A stretch of DNA of 64,000 bases from Thermococcus peptonophilus (lineage in GTDB: Archaea > Methanobacteriota_B > Thermococci > Thermococcales > Thermococcaceae), in NCBI RefSeq assembly GCF_001592435.1, contig NZ_CP014750.1, forward strand, positions 372,001-436,000, read 5' to 3'. The notes under the pieces are model-generated. The model was given only the letters and a program-made list of their open reading frames with translations. It did not search any database and was not told where the DNA came from. Shown here one piece after another: positions 9,025 to 18,805 of this stretch; within the stretch, counting starts at the first letter, position 1; each line of letters opens with the position of its first letter. Made by a program: the position numbers and the translations under genes.

Positions 9025-9556
9025 TCCCCTTCAGCTCTTTCATTACCCTGTCCAGGATTATCCCGAACTCCGCGTTCCTGTTCTCGAAGCTCAAGGTGTG
9101 GACTTCCCCAAGGGGTCTGAACCTGTCGATGAACTTTCTGTGAACCACTGCCAGGAGCGGTTTTTCGGACTTCAGGACTTCTCCAACTGCCCTGATGAAC
9201 TCGTCGCTCGTGTATTCCATCGGGCCAATTTCGTCTATCACGATAAGATCAGCTTCGACGATCGCCCTTCTTATTGCCGGAACGGCCACTCTCTCTATCT
9301 CATCTACGTGGACGACGTACTTTCCGAAGGGAACCCCTGGAAGGTGTGAAGTCCCCCTGAGGCTTGCGAGGGTTCCCTCTTCACCCGTGTCAAGGGCAGT
9401 TATCTTAAATCCAATGCGCCTTCCTCCCCTGCGCACTTCTCTGGTTATTACTCCACCCACCAGGTAACCCCACTGGTCAACCTCCCTTGCTACTCTCTCC
9501 ACAAGGGTTGTCTTGCCGACTCCTGCAGGGCCTGTCACGAATATTCTCAAAACCAT
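9014..9556 (-). CDS. THEP1-family nucleoside-triphosphatase
   Basis: The 180-residue protein starts MVLRIFVTGPAGVGKTTLVERV, a Walker A loop, and carries VIDEIGPMEYTSDEF as Walker B plus an arginine-rich GGVITREVRRGGRRIGF stretch. This is the THEP1 (PF03266) pattern of thermophilic NTPases that hydrolyse ATP, GTP and others with broad specificity. The frame is open upstream to 9772 but overlaps mtnA there, so the start at 9556 is preferred. It is divergent from mtnA, sharing a promoter gap of about 55 bp. Confidence 0.9.
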   Translation of the reverse strand: MVLRIFVTGPAGVGKTTLVERVAREVDQWGYLVGGVITREVRRGGRRIGFKITALDTGEEGTLASLRGTSHLPGVPFGKYVVHVDEIERVAVPAIRRAIVEADLIVIDEIGPMEYTSDEFIRAVGEVLKSEKPLLAVVHRKFIDRFRPLGEVHTLSFENRNAEFGIILDRVMKELKGIRD

Positions 9557-9611
9557 TTCACTCACCGAAGGAGCTTTAAGTTCCTCCCTTAAACCCTTTG
9601 GGGTGGTGCTC

Positions 9612-10682
9612 ATGGAGATAAGATATAAGCCCGAGGAACTCACGAGGCTTCCAAGGAGCGTTAGGTACGAGCCGGGAAGGGTGATCATGGTAGACCAGAC
9701 CCTCCTCCCGAGGGAGTTCAAGGAGATAGAGCTGAAGACGGTTGACGAAGTGGCTGAGGCCATCATCACCATGAAGGTGCGCGGTGCTCCCGCAATAGGG
9801 GCCGCCGCTGCCTTTGGACTGGCCCTCTACGCTGACACCTCCAAGGCCAAGACCAAGGAGGAGTTCATGGAGGGCTTTGAGAGGGCGTACGAGAGGCTCA
9901 AGAACACCCGCCCAACAGCCGTTAACCTCTTCTGGGCGCTCAACAGAGTGAAGAACCTCGTCGAGGAGCACATGGAGGACAGCCTGGAGGAGATAAAGAG
10001 GCTCATCGTTGCCGAGGCGCAGAAGATAGCGGACGAAGATGTTGAAGCTAACTTGAGGATGGGTCACTACGGTGCTGAGGTTCTTCCAGAGGGTAACGTT
10101 CTAACCCACTGCAACGCTGGCAGCTTAGCTACCGTCCAACTCGGAACCGTTGGTGCCGTTTTGAGGGTCATGCATAAGGATGGGACGTTAAAGCTCCTCT
10201 GGGTGGACGAGACGAGGCCCGTCCTCCAGGGCGCTAGGCTTTCAGCATGGGAGTACCACTACGACGGAATCCCGCTCAAGCTCATAACCGACAACATGGC
10301 GGGCTTCGTGATGCAGCAGGGCAAAGTTGATGCGATAATAGTCGGTGCAGACAGGATAGTTGCCAACGGCGACTTCGCCAACAAGATAGGAACCTACAGC
10401 CTCGCGGTTCTCGCAAAGGAGCACGGGATACCCTTCTTCACCGTTGCGCCGCTCTCAACCATCGACATGAGCCTGAAGAGCGGAAAGGAGATACCAATCG
10501 AGGAGCGCAAGCCGGAGGAAGTCCTCACCTGCGGCGGCTGTAAGATAGCTCCGGATGTGGACGTTTACAACCCTGCCTTCGATGTAACGCCGCACAAGTA
10601 TCTGACCGGGATAATCACCGACCGGGGCGTTGTGTGGCCGCCCTTCGAGAGGAACCTCAAGAAGCTCTTCAAGCGGGAGTGA
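9612..10682 (+). CDS. mtnA: Methylthioribose-1-phosphate isomerase
   Basis: The 356-residue protein belongs to the MtnA/eIF2B-like isomerase family. Visible are KVRGAPAIGAAAAFG, THCNAGSLATVQLGT with the catalytic Cys, VGADRIVANGDFANKIGTY with the catalytic Asp, and APLSTIDMSLKSG. MtnA converts 5-methylthioribose-1-phosphate to methylthioribulose-1-phosphate in methionine salvage. The related archaeal ribose-1,5-bisphosphate isomerase is shorter and is the main alternative. GGTGGTG precedes the ATG at 9612. Confidence 0.9.
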   Translation: MEIRYKPEELTRLPRSVRYEPGRVIMVDQTLLPREFKEIELKTVDEVAEAIITMKVRGAPAIGAAAAFGLALYADTSKAKTKEEFMEGFERAYERLKNTRPTAVNLFWALNRVKNLVEEHMEDSLEEIKRLIVAEAQKIADEDVEANLRMGHYGAEVLPEGNVLTHCNAGSLATVQLGTVGAVLRVMHKDGTLKLLWVDETRPVLQGARLSAWEYHYDGIPLKLITDNMAGFVMQQGKVDAIIVGADRIVANGDFANKIGTYSLAVLAKEHGIPFFTVAPLSTIDMSLKSGKEIPIEERKPEEVLTCGGCKIAPDVDVYNPAFDVTPHKYLTGIITDRGVVWPPFERNLKKLFKRE

Positions 10683-10915
10683 GGCTTTTCTTCCTCAACT
10701 TTTTCCACGAAAACGCCCTTCACCTCGCCGAGCTCTTCTTCGAGCGCCGGGAGAAGAAGGCCGAGTAGCTCAAGGGGTTCAAGGCAGGGGCAGTCTATCG
10801 AGTGCTCAAAGGGACCACTGGGAAGCTCAACCTTAACATGGAGCCCTCTTTCGTCCTTCCTGACCTCGAAGGGAGCGACAACTCCAGTCCCGAGGATCCT
10901 GCCTCTCACAATCAT
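10565..10915 (-). CDS. Small protein of unknown function overlapping mtnA
   Basis: This 116-residue frame begins MIVRGRILGTGVVAPFEVRKD and reads like a beta-rich then helical soluble protein to about EKPHSRLKSFLRFL. I do not recognise the family. Its last 118 bp lie antisense inside the 3' end of mtnA, where the residues look less natural, so the true protein may once have been shorter. A TTG at 10918 is an alternative start. Confidence 0.6.
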   Translation of the reverse strand: MIVRGRILGTGVVAPFEVRKDERGLHVKVELPSGPFEHSIDCPCLEPLELLGLLLPALEEELGEVKGVFVEKVEEEKPHSRLKSFLRFLSKGGHTTPRSVIIPVRYLCGVTSKAGL

Positions 10916-10995
10916 CAATAGCTCAAAAGCTGGCGGGAATTAAAGAGTTTCTTAAACGGAAGGTTGAGAACAGTTGGTTATGGTTTCGAGGTTTC

Positions 10996-11592
10996 TCACA
11001 TCCCGTCCAGCCAGATGTTCACGAAGGCAACAACATGAGAAGCTAAATAGCTCCTCCTCCCAACCCTGACCTTCTCGGCTATTCCCTCCAGAAAGCGTTC
11101 ATCCTCTTTGCCGAGACCGAGATGGTCTCCGAGGACGAAGGCTGGATTCTGTGGGAACTCGATTTCAGTTATTGGCCTTCCGTCCTCGACGAGGTAGTAG
11201 AGCGTCGAGTCTTTCATGGATCTTCTTACCACATCCTCGAACGTCATGTTGCTGACGTAAACGCCTGGAAAGACCTCAACCTCCTTCGTGGGCTCCCTGA
11301 GATCCTTCCCAACCTCGAGGGCCTTCTTCAAAATAAGGGAGGTGCTCCTCTCGTCCGGGTTGAGTCTGACCTTCAGCTTAGGACCCTCAAAGTGGATCGT
11401 CTTCGGAGGGTTGGGCTTTCCGTAGAGCGTTATGAAGACTCTTACATCCTTCCTTATCCCGTGCGAGAGGAGGAAAGCGCTGTTGAGGAACCTGCAGAGC
11501 AGGTCAATTCGTCCCCCAGTTCCAGGCAGGTCTTTTAGTGAAAAGTCCGGGGATGTTATGGCGGTGTTCGCCTTGAGGATGAACGTCCTCAT
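10996..11592 (-). CDS. trmY: tRNA (pseudouridine-54 N1)-methyltransferase
   Basis: The 198-residue protein matches TrmY, a SPOUT-class enzyme that methylates pseudouridine 54 in the T-loop of archaeal tRNA using SAM. Visible are [19 protein letters not shown], the [24 protein letters not shown] segment, and the C-terminal [16 protein letters not shown] knot loop. The start at 11592 is chosen because GGTGAG lies 4 nt before it. It follows tiaS by 18 bp, and the pair probably forms a tRNA-modification operon. Confidence 0.92.
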   Translation of the reverse strand: MRTFILKANTAITSPDFSLKDLPGTGGRIDLLCRFLNSAFLLSHGIRKDVRVFITLYGKPNPPKTIHFEGPKLKVRLNPDERSTSLILKKALEVGKDLREPTKEVEVFPGVYVSNMTFEDVVRRSMKDSTLYYLVEDGRPITEIEFPQNPAFVLGDHLGLGKEDERFLEGIAEKVRVGRRSYLASHVVAFVNIWLDGM

Positions 11593-11610
11593 TTTGCTCA
11601 CCACGGCCTT

Positions 11611-12885
11611 TTACAGTAGTTCCATCAGCCGCTCTTCCCCACCGGGAAGGACGAGCGGCCTTGAAAGGTGTTTCCTAGCATCGGGGGGAACTTCGTAGAT
11701 TTTCCTCTCCAGGTTGCGGGGGACTTCAACGGGGATTAGCCTTTTCGGCATTTTGTATCCACAGCGCTTGCACTTCAGGTAGTCGCCTTTGCTCTTCATG
11801 GTCCCTCCACAGACCGGGCACTTTGGTTTCCTGTACTCAACCTTCGGAACCAGCTCAACCGGATAGAACTTTTCGAGGTTGAGCGTTAGTATTCCCTCGT
11901 GCTCCTTGACGCCGCCAGCGGCTATGATTTCATCGCCGGGGAGAAGCTTGCGCACCCAGTTGCGGAACTTCTTGGTTGGCTCGAACGCCGCCACCCGAAT
12001 CTTCCCTGTCTCGTCCTCAAGCTCGAAGAACACGTGCCTCCCACGCTCCCAGTAAGGTCCGGCAACTCTCCCCCTAACCACTGCGCTGTCGTAGAGCTTG
12101 AGCTCACCGATTTTCTTTGGGGTGAGGTGGTCGTCAGTGTTCTGGTTCGTCTTGTAGAGCTGGTAGAAAGCTACTGGCTCCTCAAACTCGACCATTTCAA
12201 AGACCTGGAGGACTCTGGCCCTATCAACTCCCCTGATTCCAGCTAGGACGGGGTCTTTTCCATGGGGCGTGATTAAAACAACCCGCTTGTAGGGGTCAAC
12301 GTTGTCGTAGCTGAAGGGGTAGGCCCACCCATCTGCAAGGAAGACGCTCTCCTCGTTTACCCTTCTCGGCGTTCCCCAGTACTCCCGCTCCCGGTAGGCC
12401 AAAAGCTCATAGGTAAACCTCTCAAGGGGGTAGCCAATTGCCGCGAGGGACCCGATTACCCCCCTCCCGAGCTTGAACTTGAAATACTCTGCCCCAACCT
12501 TTCTCGCGACTTCCTCGGCTTCCTCGATGGTCACGTGCTCCCTCAAGACCCTGAGCGAGAACTCCCTCAGCTCACCGGGAACTTCTCCCTCAAGGAAGAC
12601 AACGCCGGGGTTTGTGTTCTCGTGTGCAAAATCCGCCAGCTGTGAGACGTAGAAAAGAACCGTGTCCTTGATTTCGGGAATAACGTCTTCATCGGCCTTA
12701 AAGGACATAGCGACTGCACCGTTTCCGCGTGTCTTGTAGGGGATGTTCGGGTTCAGGCGGATCAGCCTGGGCAGGTCCAGAGGCTCGGCTAACCTTGAGA
12801 GCTCGCGGTAGATGAGGGCACCGAGGTAGGTGGTACACATGCCGTTTGGTGAATCTGTGTCATCAATGCCGATGTGGAGGAGCAT
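11611..12885 (-). CDS. tiaS: tRNA(Ile2) 2-agmatinylcytidine synthetase
   Basis: The 424-residue protein is full length for TiaS, which joins agmatine to C34 of tRNA-Ile(CAU) so that it reads AUA. It starts [19 protein letters not shown], the family's ATP-binding opening, continues with a FLD-like central domain, then an OB-fold ([26 protein letters not shown]) and a C-terminal zinc ribbon CPVCGG...CKRCGY. Its usual four-domain order is complete. It is transcribed just ahead of trmY. Confidence 0.94.
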   Translation of the reverse strand: MLLHIGIDDTDSPNGMCTTYLGALIYRELSRLAEPLDLPRLIRLNPNIPYKTRGNGAVAMSFKADEDVIPEIKDTVLFYVSQLADFAHENTNPGVVFLEGEVPGELREFSLRVLREHVTIEEAEEVARKVGAEYFKFKLGRGVIGSLAAIGYPLERFTYELLAYREREYWGTPRRVNEESVFLADGWAYPFSYDNVDPYKRVVLITPHGKDPVLAGIRGVDRARVLQVFEMVEFEEPVAFYQLYKTNQNTDDHLTPKKIGELKLYDSAVVRGRVAGPYWERGRHVFFELEDETGKIRVAAFEPTKKFRNWVRKLLPGDEIIAAGGVKEHEGILTLNLEKFYPVELVPKVEYRKPKCPVCGGTMKSKGDYLKCKRCGYKMPKRLIPVEVPRNLERKIYEVPPDARKHLSRPLVLPGGEERLMELL

Positions 12886-12977
12886 CGGGAGAAGAATTGG
12901 TAGGTGGTTTAAAAATCAACCGGCTGAACGAGGGGAATGGAAAGAAAATATGAAAACCACAACATCCAATGACTTCT

Positions 12978-13973
12978 TTAAAGCTCGAAGGCTATCGCCT
13001 CTATCAGCTTTATCAGTGCCTCAAGGTCTCCGAGGTGGAGCGTCTCGACCTCGCTGTGGAGGTACTTTATGGGGACGCTCAAAGCCAAGACCTCGCTCTT
13101 GTCCTGGAAGACTGACGCATCGGTTCCCCCGCCGGTGACTCCTATCTGGAGCGGGATTTTGTTCTTCGAGGCTATCTCCGCGACCCTTCTCGCGAGCCTT
13201 CTCGTGTAGATGGCCGAGTTGTCAACGGCCCTTATCACCGCCCCGCCACCAAGCCTAACGTCGCCGGTTAAATCGGCACAGCAGCCGAAGGAGTCAACGG
13301 CGAAGGCGTACTTTGGAGAGTACTTCTGGGTTAGGAACTTCGCGCCCTTAAGTCCAATCTCCTCCTGAACGGTGAAAGCGAATATGAACTTGCCATCGAG
13401 GTCGTGGTCAACCAGGTCCTTTATCGCCTCGACGAGGGCAACTACCCCAAAGCGGTCGTCAAGCGAGCGCGTTGAGACGTAGCGGTCGTTCAGGACGGCA
13501 AAGTGCTTCTTGAAGACGGCATAGTCGAGAACCTTGACGCCGAGCGTCTCTGCCTCCTCCCTGCTGTCGGCCCCGATGTCTATCACGAGCCTGTGCCAGG
13601 GAACCGTCTCGAACTTTCTCTCAAGGTTGAGGTGAACTGGCAAAACCCCAATAACGCCGTCGAGCTTCCCGTTCTCGGTTATCACATCCAGATGCCGTCC
13701 GTAGAGAAGCCTGTCGTCAATACCTCCCACCTTCCTGAAGGTGAGCTTCCCGTCGGGCCTTATGCCCGTGATAAGAAGCCCTATCTCGTCCATGTGGGCC
13801 ATAAAGACCGCCTTCGTCTCACCCTCGCCGAGCTCGACGAGGAGGTTTCCGATGGTGTCCACGGTGTAGTCGGCGTAGGGCTTTATCCACTCGGCTATCT
13901 TCTCCCTGACCTTCTCCTCGTAGCCGGAAATTCCGGGAATCCGGGTTATCTCCCTAAGCTCCTCAATAAGCAT
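12978..13973 (-). CDS. M42-family metallo-aminopeptidase (TET type)
   Basis: The 331-residue protein has the M42 pattern: TRIPGISGYEEKVRE, the metal-binding VFMAHMDEIGLL, STRSLDDRFGVVALVEA, the catalytic Glu pair in TVQEEIGLKGAKF, AFAVDSFGC and the C-terminal KYLHSEVETLHLGD. Family members assemble into dodecameric TET particles that trim peptides after the proteasome. Specificity (acidic, basic or neutral N-termini) cannot be read directly. GAGGTGATC precedes the start. It is followed 10 bp upstream by the dehydrogenase gene on the same strand. Confidence 0.9.
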   Translation of the reverse strand: MLIEELREITRIPGISGYEEKVREKIAEWIKPYADYTVDTIGNLLVELGEGETKAVFMAHMDEIGLLITGIRPDGKLTFRKVGGIDDRLLYGRHLDVITENGKLDGVIGVLPVHLNLERKFETVPWHRLVIDIGADSREEAETLGVKVLDYAVFKKHFAVLNDRYVSTRSLDDRFGVVALVEAIKDLVDHDLDGKFIFAFTVQEEIGLKGAKFLTQKYSPKYAFAVDSFGCCADLTGDVRLGGGAVIRAVDNSAIYTRRLARRVAEIASKNKIPLQIGVTGGGTDASVFQDKSEVLALSVPIKYLHSEVETLHLGDLEALIKLIEAIAFEL

Positions 13974-13983
13974 CATGATCACC

Positions 13984-14985
13984 TCACAGCATCTTAACCT
14001 TCTCCGGCGGGCGGACTTTCACGACTTCCCTGTTCACGAGGTCTTTCGGTATCTCTCCCCTGAGAACGGCTAGGAGGTTCCTTACCGCCTGGAAGCCCAT
14101 GTCTTCCATGGCTTCCTTCGAAAGGCCTGCGTGATGTGGGGTTAAAACCGTCTCCCACTCGTACTTGAAGAGCGGGTGCTCCGTTACAGGCTCTTTCTCG
14201 AAGACATCGGTGGCGTAGCCCTTCAGTTTTCCTTCCTCAATCGCCTTGATGACGGCCTTCTCATCCACGAGAGTACCCCTGCCTATGTTAACGAGGTATT
14301 TGCCCTCAAGGAGCTTCAAGCGTTCCTCGTTGATGATGTGGTAGGTCTCTGGAGCCGCTGGGAGGGCAAGGATGACGATGTCGCTTTCTCTTAGGACTTC
14401 CTCAAGCGGGAGGTATTTGGCCCCAACTTCGGCTTCGATGTCCTCCTTCCTTGAGCGAGACCAGTAGATTATCTCAGTCCCCATCGCCTTCATTCTCCTC
14501 GCTATGGCCTTTCCGATTGCCCCCATGCCGAGGATTCCGACCTTTTTGCCGTAAACCGTCTCGATTTCCTTGAAAGCGCTCCATATCTTGGCGTGACTGT
14601 CCCACTCGCCCTTCCTGATGAGCTTGTCGGTGTAAACGAACTTCCTGAGGAGGGCTATAGTTAAGCCAACTGCGAATTCTGCCACGGCCTCGCTCAGGAC
14701 ACCGGAGACCTTTGTTACATATATACCCCTCTCGGTCGCGGCTTTCACGTCTACATGGTCGTAGCCTGCCGAATGACAGCTTATGACCCTGAGCCTCTCG
14801 GCCCTCTCGATAACTTCCCTCGGGACGGGGTTTAGGGGGGAGACGATCAGTCCATCGTAGTCTTTAACCTTCTCCGTCAGCTCCTCGACACTCGGGTAGA
14901 GGAGGAAGTCAACGTCCGCGTACTTCTTCAGCTCCTCCACGGGCTTCCTCTTCATCTTAAACGTAATGAGAACCCTCGGCCTCAT
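13984..14985 (-). CDS. D-2-hydroxyacid dehydrogenase (glyoxylate reductase-like)
   Basis: The 333-residue protein has the D-isomer-specific dehydrogenase layout: an N-terminal flavodoxin-like domain, SCHSAGYDHVDVKAATERGI, the NAD(P) Rossmann motif KKVGILGMGAIGKAIARRMKA, NIGRGTLVDEKAVI with the substrate Arg, the YATDVFEKEPV Glu and the catalytic His in LTPHHAGLS. The Ser-Arg-Ser after the second strand suggests NADPH use. It is close to thermococcal glyoxylate/hydroxypyruvate reductases, but the substrate remains inferred. Confidence 0.88.
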   Translation of the reverse strand: MRPRVLITFKMKRKPVEELKKYADVDFLLYPSVEELTEKVKDYDGLIVSPLNPVPREVIERAERLRVISCHSAGYDHVDVKAATERGIYVTKVSGVLSEAVAEFAVGLTIALLRKFVYTDKLIRKGEWDSHAKIWSAFKEIETVYGKKVGILGMGAIGKAIARRMKAMGTEIIYWSRSRKEDIEAEVGAKYLPLEEVLRESDIVILALPAAPETYHIINEERLKLLEGKYLVNIGRGTLVDEKAVIKAIEEGKLKGYATDVFEKEPVTEHPLFKYEWETVLTPHHAGLSKEAMEDMGFQAVRNLLAVLRGEIPKDLVNREVVKVRPPEKVKML

Positions 14986-15084
14986 CTTACCACCTTAAGA
15001 TATACATCGAAACGGGCCTAATAAGGTTTTTGGAACCGGGAAAGCTTAAAAATAAAACTGCTCTTTCCCGTTTAGGTGGTCGAG

Positions 15085-16530
15085 ATGGCGGTTGAGAGGA
15101 AGAAGTGGAGCGAGAACTTCAGCGAGTGGTACAACGAGCTGATCGAAACTGCTGGAATCCAGGACAAGCGCTACCCGGTTAAGGGAATGAACGTCTGGCT
15201 TCCCTACGGCCTCAAGATCATGCGCAACATAGAGCGCTTCATCCACGCCGAGATGGAAAGAACTGGACACGACGAGGTCCTTTTCCCCGCTTTGATCCCT
15301 GAAACCGAGTTCCAGAAAGAGGCGGAGCACATAAAGGGGTTCGAGGGTGAGGTTTACTGGGTAACCCATGCTGGCCTCGATCCTCTCGATGTAAGGCTCA
15401 TCCTCAGACCGACGAGCGAGACGGCCATGTATTCGATGTTCTCACTCTGGATAAGGTCTCACGCTGACTTGCCGTTCAAGATATACCAGATCGTCAACGT
15501 CTACCGCTACGAGACCAAGCACACCAGACCCCTCATCCGTGTCAGGGAGATAAGCAGGTTCTTCGAGGCCCACACCGCCCACGACAGCTACGAGGACGCT
15601 GAAAGGCAGATAAAGGAGGACCTTGAGATATTCGACAACCTTGCGAAGTTTCTCGCTCTGCCCTACATAATCTCAAAGCGCCCGGAGTGGGACAAGTTCC
15701 CCGGGGCTTACTACTCCCTCGGCGCTGAGGTTATGATGCCCGACGGAAGGACGCTCCAGATAGGCACGATGCACAACTACAAGCAGAACTTCGCAAAGGC
15801 ATACAACATCCAGTACGAGACCGAAACCGGCGACCACGAGTACGTCCATCAGACGACCTTTGGAATGAGCGAGAGGCTTTTAGCGGCCGTCATAGCGATT
15901 CACGGCGACGATAGGGGAATGGTGCTCCCGCCGACGATAGCTCCGATACAGGTTGTAATAGTTCCCATCCCCAAGAAGGACAGTGAGGCTGACGTTTTCG
16001 CCTACGCGAGGGAGATAGCTGAGGAGCTAAAAACGGCCGGGCTCAGAGTCCACGTTGACGAGCGCGACATAAGGCCCGGAAGGAAGTACTACGACTGGGA
16101 GCTTAAAGGTGTCCCACTCAGGATAGAGGTTGGCCCGAGGGACGTGGAAGGAAAGAAGGCCGTCCTAGCTAGGAGGGACACCCTCGAAAAGATAACCGTC
16201 GAGAGGGAGAAGATCGTCGAGGAAGTCAGGAAGACCCTTGATGCCATCCACGAAAACCTCTACCAGAGGGCCAAAGAGTTCCTTGAGACCCACATCAAGC
16301 GCGTTGACACAATCGAGGAGGCCAAAAAGGTCTTCGAGGACAGGCGCGGGATCGTTGAAATTCCCTGGTGCGGTGAGGAGGAGTGCGGCCTCAAGATGGA
16401 GGAGGAACTTGAGGCAAAGATGCTTGGTATTCCCTACCCTGAGGAGAAGGCCAAAGCCCCAGAGGGCAAGAAGTGCCCGGTCTGCGGCAGGGAAGCCAAG
16501 TTCATCGCGAGGTTCGCGAGGACTTACTGA
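15085..16530 (+). CDS. proS: Prolyl-tRNA synthetase (archaeal/eukaryotic type)
   Basis: The 481-residue class II synthetase charges tRNA-Pro. Motif 2 lies around [20 protein letters not shown], motif 3 around [21 protein letters not shown], and [17 protein letters not shown] is the proline-pocket region. The anticodon-binding domain follows, then the zinc-binding C-terminal domain with CGEEECG and CPVCGREA and a terminal Tyr, as expected for the archaeal type. GGTGG precedes the start at 15085; an in-frame GTG at 15076 overlaps that site. Confidence 0.95.
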   Translation: MAVERKKWSENFSEWYNELIETAGIQDKRYPVKGMNVWLPYGLKIMRNIERFIHAEMERTGHDEVLFPALIPETEFQKEAEHIKGFEGEVYWVTHAGLDPLDVRLILRPTSETAMYSMFSLWIRSHADLPFKIYQIVNVYRYETKHTRPLIRVREISRFFEAHTAHDSYEDAERQIKEDLEIFDNLAKFLALPYIISKRPEWDKFPGAYYSLGAEVMMPDGRTLQIGTMHNYKQNFAKAYNIQYETETGDHEYVHQTTFGMSERLLAAVIAIHGDDRGMVLPPTIAPIQVVIVPIPKKDSEADVFAYAREIAEELKTAGLRVHVDERDIRPGRKYYDWELKGVPLRIEVGPRDVEGKKAVLARRDTLEKITVEREKIVEEVRKTLDAIHENLYQRAKEFLETHIKRVDTIEEAKKVFEDRRGIVEIPWCGEEECGLKMEEELEAKMLGIPYPEEKAKAPEGKKCPVCGREAKFIARFARTY

Positions 16531-16591
16531 CCTCTCCATTTTTGAATCGCCGTAATATTATCTCGCTTCAAAATTTTTTGCGGTGGAAGGG

Positions 16592-18202
16592 ATGATCCTC
16601 GGAGTCCACGACGGCCACGACGCGGGAGCTGTTCTGATAGACGGAGAGAGAATCTTCGCGGTGAACGAGGAGCGCTTAAACCGAATTAAAAAGTACCGCG
16701 GTTTTCCAGAGCTGAGCATAAGGAAAGTCCTTGAGATGGCCAGGGCTTCCCCAGAGGACGTTGAGATTATAGCGGTTGCGGGGATATTCCGGAAGCAGAA
16801 ACGGCTCATCGAGCTTGAGGAGAACTTGAAGGCGATTTTTGGCCCAGATTTTAAGCGGAAGGTCCTCTTCGTCGAGCACCACCTTGCCCATTCCGCCTCG
16901 GCCTACTACACCTCAGGCTGGAGGGATGCGATAGCGCTGAGCATAGATGCGGCAGGAGACGGGCTTAGCTCATCCATCTACGTTGCGAGAGACGGTGAGA
17001 TGATCAGGATAGCCCAGAGCACTTACCTCGACTCCCTCGGGGACTTCTATGCATCAGTTACTGAACTGCTCGGCTTCAAGCCGATGAGGCACGAGGGCAA
17101 GGTGATGAGCTTAGCGGCCTATGGAAAGCCCACCTATGATTTAAGCTCGATAATCGAACTAAACGGCCTGACCTTCGAGAACCACCTCAAGGTTGTTGGC
17201 ATCGAGGCAACGAGGAAGCTGGCAGAACTGTTTAAGTATCCGCTCAGGCATGCAAAGGAGATAGCTATGCAACTGAAGCGCGGAAAGCTCGACGGGAAGC
17301 TCCAGCGGAAGGCGATAGAGATAGCCGCCAGCGCCCAAGCCCACCTTGAGAAACTAATCGAGGAGCTTGGCCTTAGACTTAAAGGCCACTCCCTGCCCGT
17401 GGCCTACGCCGGCGGTGTCGCCCAGAACGTTAAGGCCAACGCGGTTTTAAGGCACGTTTTCGGAGACGACAACCTGTGGGTATTCCCGGCGATGGACGAC
17501 GGTGGCCTCGCCTTTGGTGCCGCTGTCTTCCTCAAGGCCCAGCTGGAAAGGTTGGACGGAAAGTGGAAGCCCTTCAGATTAAAGCATGTCTATTTGGGGC
17601 CTGGGTATTCCAGTGAAGAGATAGAAAGCTTTCTCAGGAGGGAAGGCATTGATTATGAGGAGGTAAGTGATATTCCAGGATTCGTTGCAGATGCCCTCGT
17701 TGATGGCAATCTCGTCGGCCTCTTCCAGGGGAGGATGGAATACGGGCCGAGGGCTTTGGGCAACCGCTCGATCCTCGCCAATCCGGGGGACGAAGGCGTG
17801 AAGGGGAGGCTTAACATCGCCCTGAAGAGGGACGTCTTCCAGCCATTCGCGCCCTCCATGCTCTGGGAAAAAGCCGAAGAATACCTTGAAGACCTGAACG
17901 GAAGGCCGAACGAGTTCATGACAATGAGCTATACTGCCAGTGAGGAGTTTAGAAAAATGGCTCCCGCCGTTGTCCACGTTGACGGGACGACAAGACCACA
18001 GGCTGTAAGGAAAGAGATCAACGAATTGTACTACCTCACAATTGAGAAGTTCAGCAAACAGACGGGGCTCAGTGCGGTTCTCAACACAAGCTTCAACATG
18101 CACGGGGAGCCGATAGTCTGTTCACCTGCCGATGCTGTGAAGACTTTCAGAGAGGCGGGCCTCGACACTCTTGTCATCGGCAACTTCGTTGTATCACGCT
18201 AA
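16592..18202 (+). CDS. NodU/HypF-type carbamoyltransferase
   Basis: The 536-residue protein has an N-terminal Carbam_trans domain (ILGVHDGHDAGAVLIDG, EERLNRIKKYRGFP, FVEHHLAHSASAYYTSGW with the metal-binding histidines, SIDAAGDGLSSS) and a C-terminal domain (QGRMEYGPRALGNRSILANP, NTSFNMHGEPIVCSP). Such enzymes use carbamoyl phosphate and ATP to O-carbamoylate small molecules or sugars. HypF, the hydrogenase maturation relative, would carry extra acylphosphatase and zinc-finger domains, absent here. The substrate is unknown and the gene is not in an obvious biosynthetic cluster. Confidence 0.88.
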   Translation: MILGVHDGHDAGAVLIDGERIFAVNEERLNRIKKYRGFPELSIRKVLEMARASPEDVEIIAVAGIFRKQKRLIELEENLKAIFGPDFKRKVLFVEHHLAHSASAYYTSGWRDAIALSIDAAGDGLSSSIYVARDGEMIRIAQSTYLDSLGDFYASVTELLGFKPMRHEGKVMSLAAYGKPTYDLSSIIELNGLTFENHLKVVGIEATRKLAELFKYPLRHAKEIAMQLKRGKLDGKLQRKAIEIAASAQAHLEKLIEELGLRLKGHSLPVAYAGGVAQNVKANAVLRHVFGDDNLWVFPAMDDGGLAFGAAVFLKAQLERLDGKWKPFRLKHVYLGPGYSSEEIESFLRREGIDYEEVSDIPGFVADALVDGNLVGLFQGRMEYGPRALGNRSILANPGDEGVKGRLNIALKRDVFQPFAPSMLWEKAEEYLEDLNGRPNEFMTMSYTASEEFRKMAPAVVHVDGTTRPQAVRKEINELYYLTIEKFSKQTGLSAVLNTSFNMHGEPIVCSPADAVKTFREAGLDTLVIGNFVVSR

Positions 18203-18239
18203 GAAGCTTTGTTTTTGACCGTTCTCCTTTTTCATGGGC

Positions 18240-18598
18240 TTTTATTGAAAATAGGCCCGCGTCGAGGGTTGGGAAGTCTTTAGTAACGTTTAGTTATTAT
18301 CAAACGAAAAGTTATATATTCAGCAAAAATCGTGACGAAATTTTTTCAAAGCTTTGAGCGGGGGCACTTGAGAGGTTCTTTTGTGCTTTCTCCTAGTGAA
18401 AATTGGATATTTTCTCATAAAAAGACGTTAGAACGGAGTAATCTGGGTTTAATGCCTTAAAAATGCTCGGGAAGTCTTCTGAACATTGTTGTTCATGCAC
18501 TAAGCGGAAGGGAGAGAAATCGGTTCTGGTTGAAAAATCCGCCCACAATCCTTGAATTGGGGGCTCCTGAGGGCTTTTCAAAGTACCCTTTGCGGAAA
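18240..18598 (+). promoter_or_regulatory. Leader-like region preceding the CRISPR repeat
   Basis: This gene-free stretch separates the carbamoyltransferase from the CRISPR repeat. It contains an AT-rich TATA-like block near 18306-18325 (AAAGTTATATATTC). The G-rich section just before the repeat (GGGGGCTCCTGAGGGC, then AAAGTACCCTTTGCGGAAA) has the look of a repeat-proximal CRISPR leader end. Position and orientation imply transcription on the plus strand. I see no protein-coding gene in it. Confidence 0.5.
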
Positions 18599-18690
18599 GT
18601 TGCAATAAGACTCTAAGAGAATTGAAACGTGATCTTCTCAACATCCCAACAATGTTTAGTTGCGAATTGAGACTCTAAAAATACTTCTCA
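18599..18690 (+). CRISPR. Minimal or remnant CRISPR: one repeat, one spacer, one degenerate repeat
   Basis: Bases 18599-18627 (GTTGCAATAAGACTCTAA followed by GAGAATTGAAA) are a typical Thermococcales CRISPR repeat, related as I remember it to the Pyrococcus repeat ending in AGAATTGAAAG. About 31-33 bases of unique sequence follow. A damaged repeat then starts at 18659-18661, keeping GTTGC and AGACTCTAA but with a lost 3' half. Downstream there is no further repeat. No cas genes lie in the window, so any processing would rely on cas genes elsewhere. It may be a young, shrunken or dying array. Confidence 0.7.
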
Positions 18691-18805
18691 AAGCCTGTTG
18701 AATGTGGCATTCTTGGACTTCAATGAGCATTTCCATGCTGCGATGCCCATTTTTTCATTGAGGTAACGTTATAAACATCGCGGAGAAGAGAGAGCGGTGA
18801 TGGTA

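Noticed and set aside
9557-9772. N-terminal extension of the THEP1 NTPase frame
   Set aside because: It lies antisense within mtnA and is Ser/Thr-rich; the Walker A protein naturally starts at 9556.
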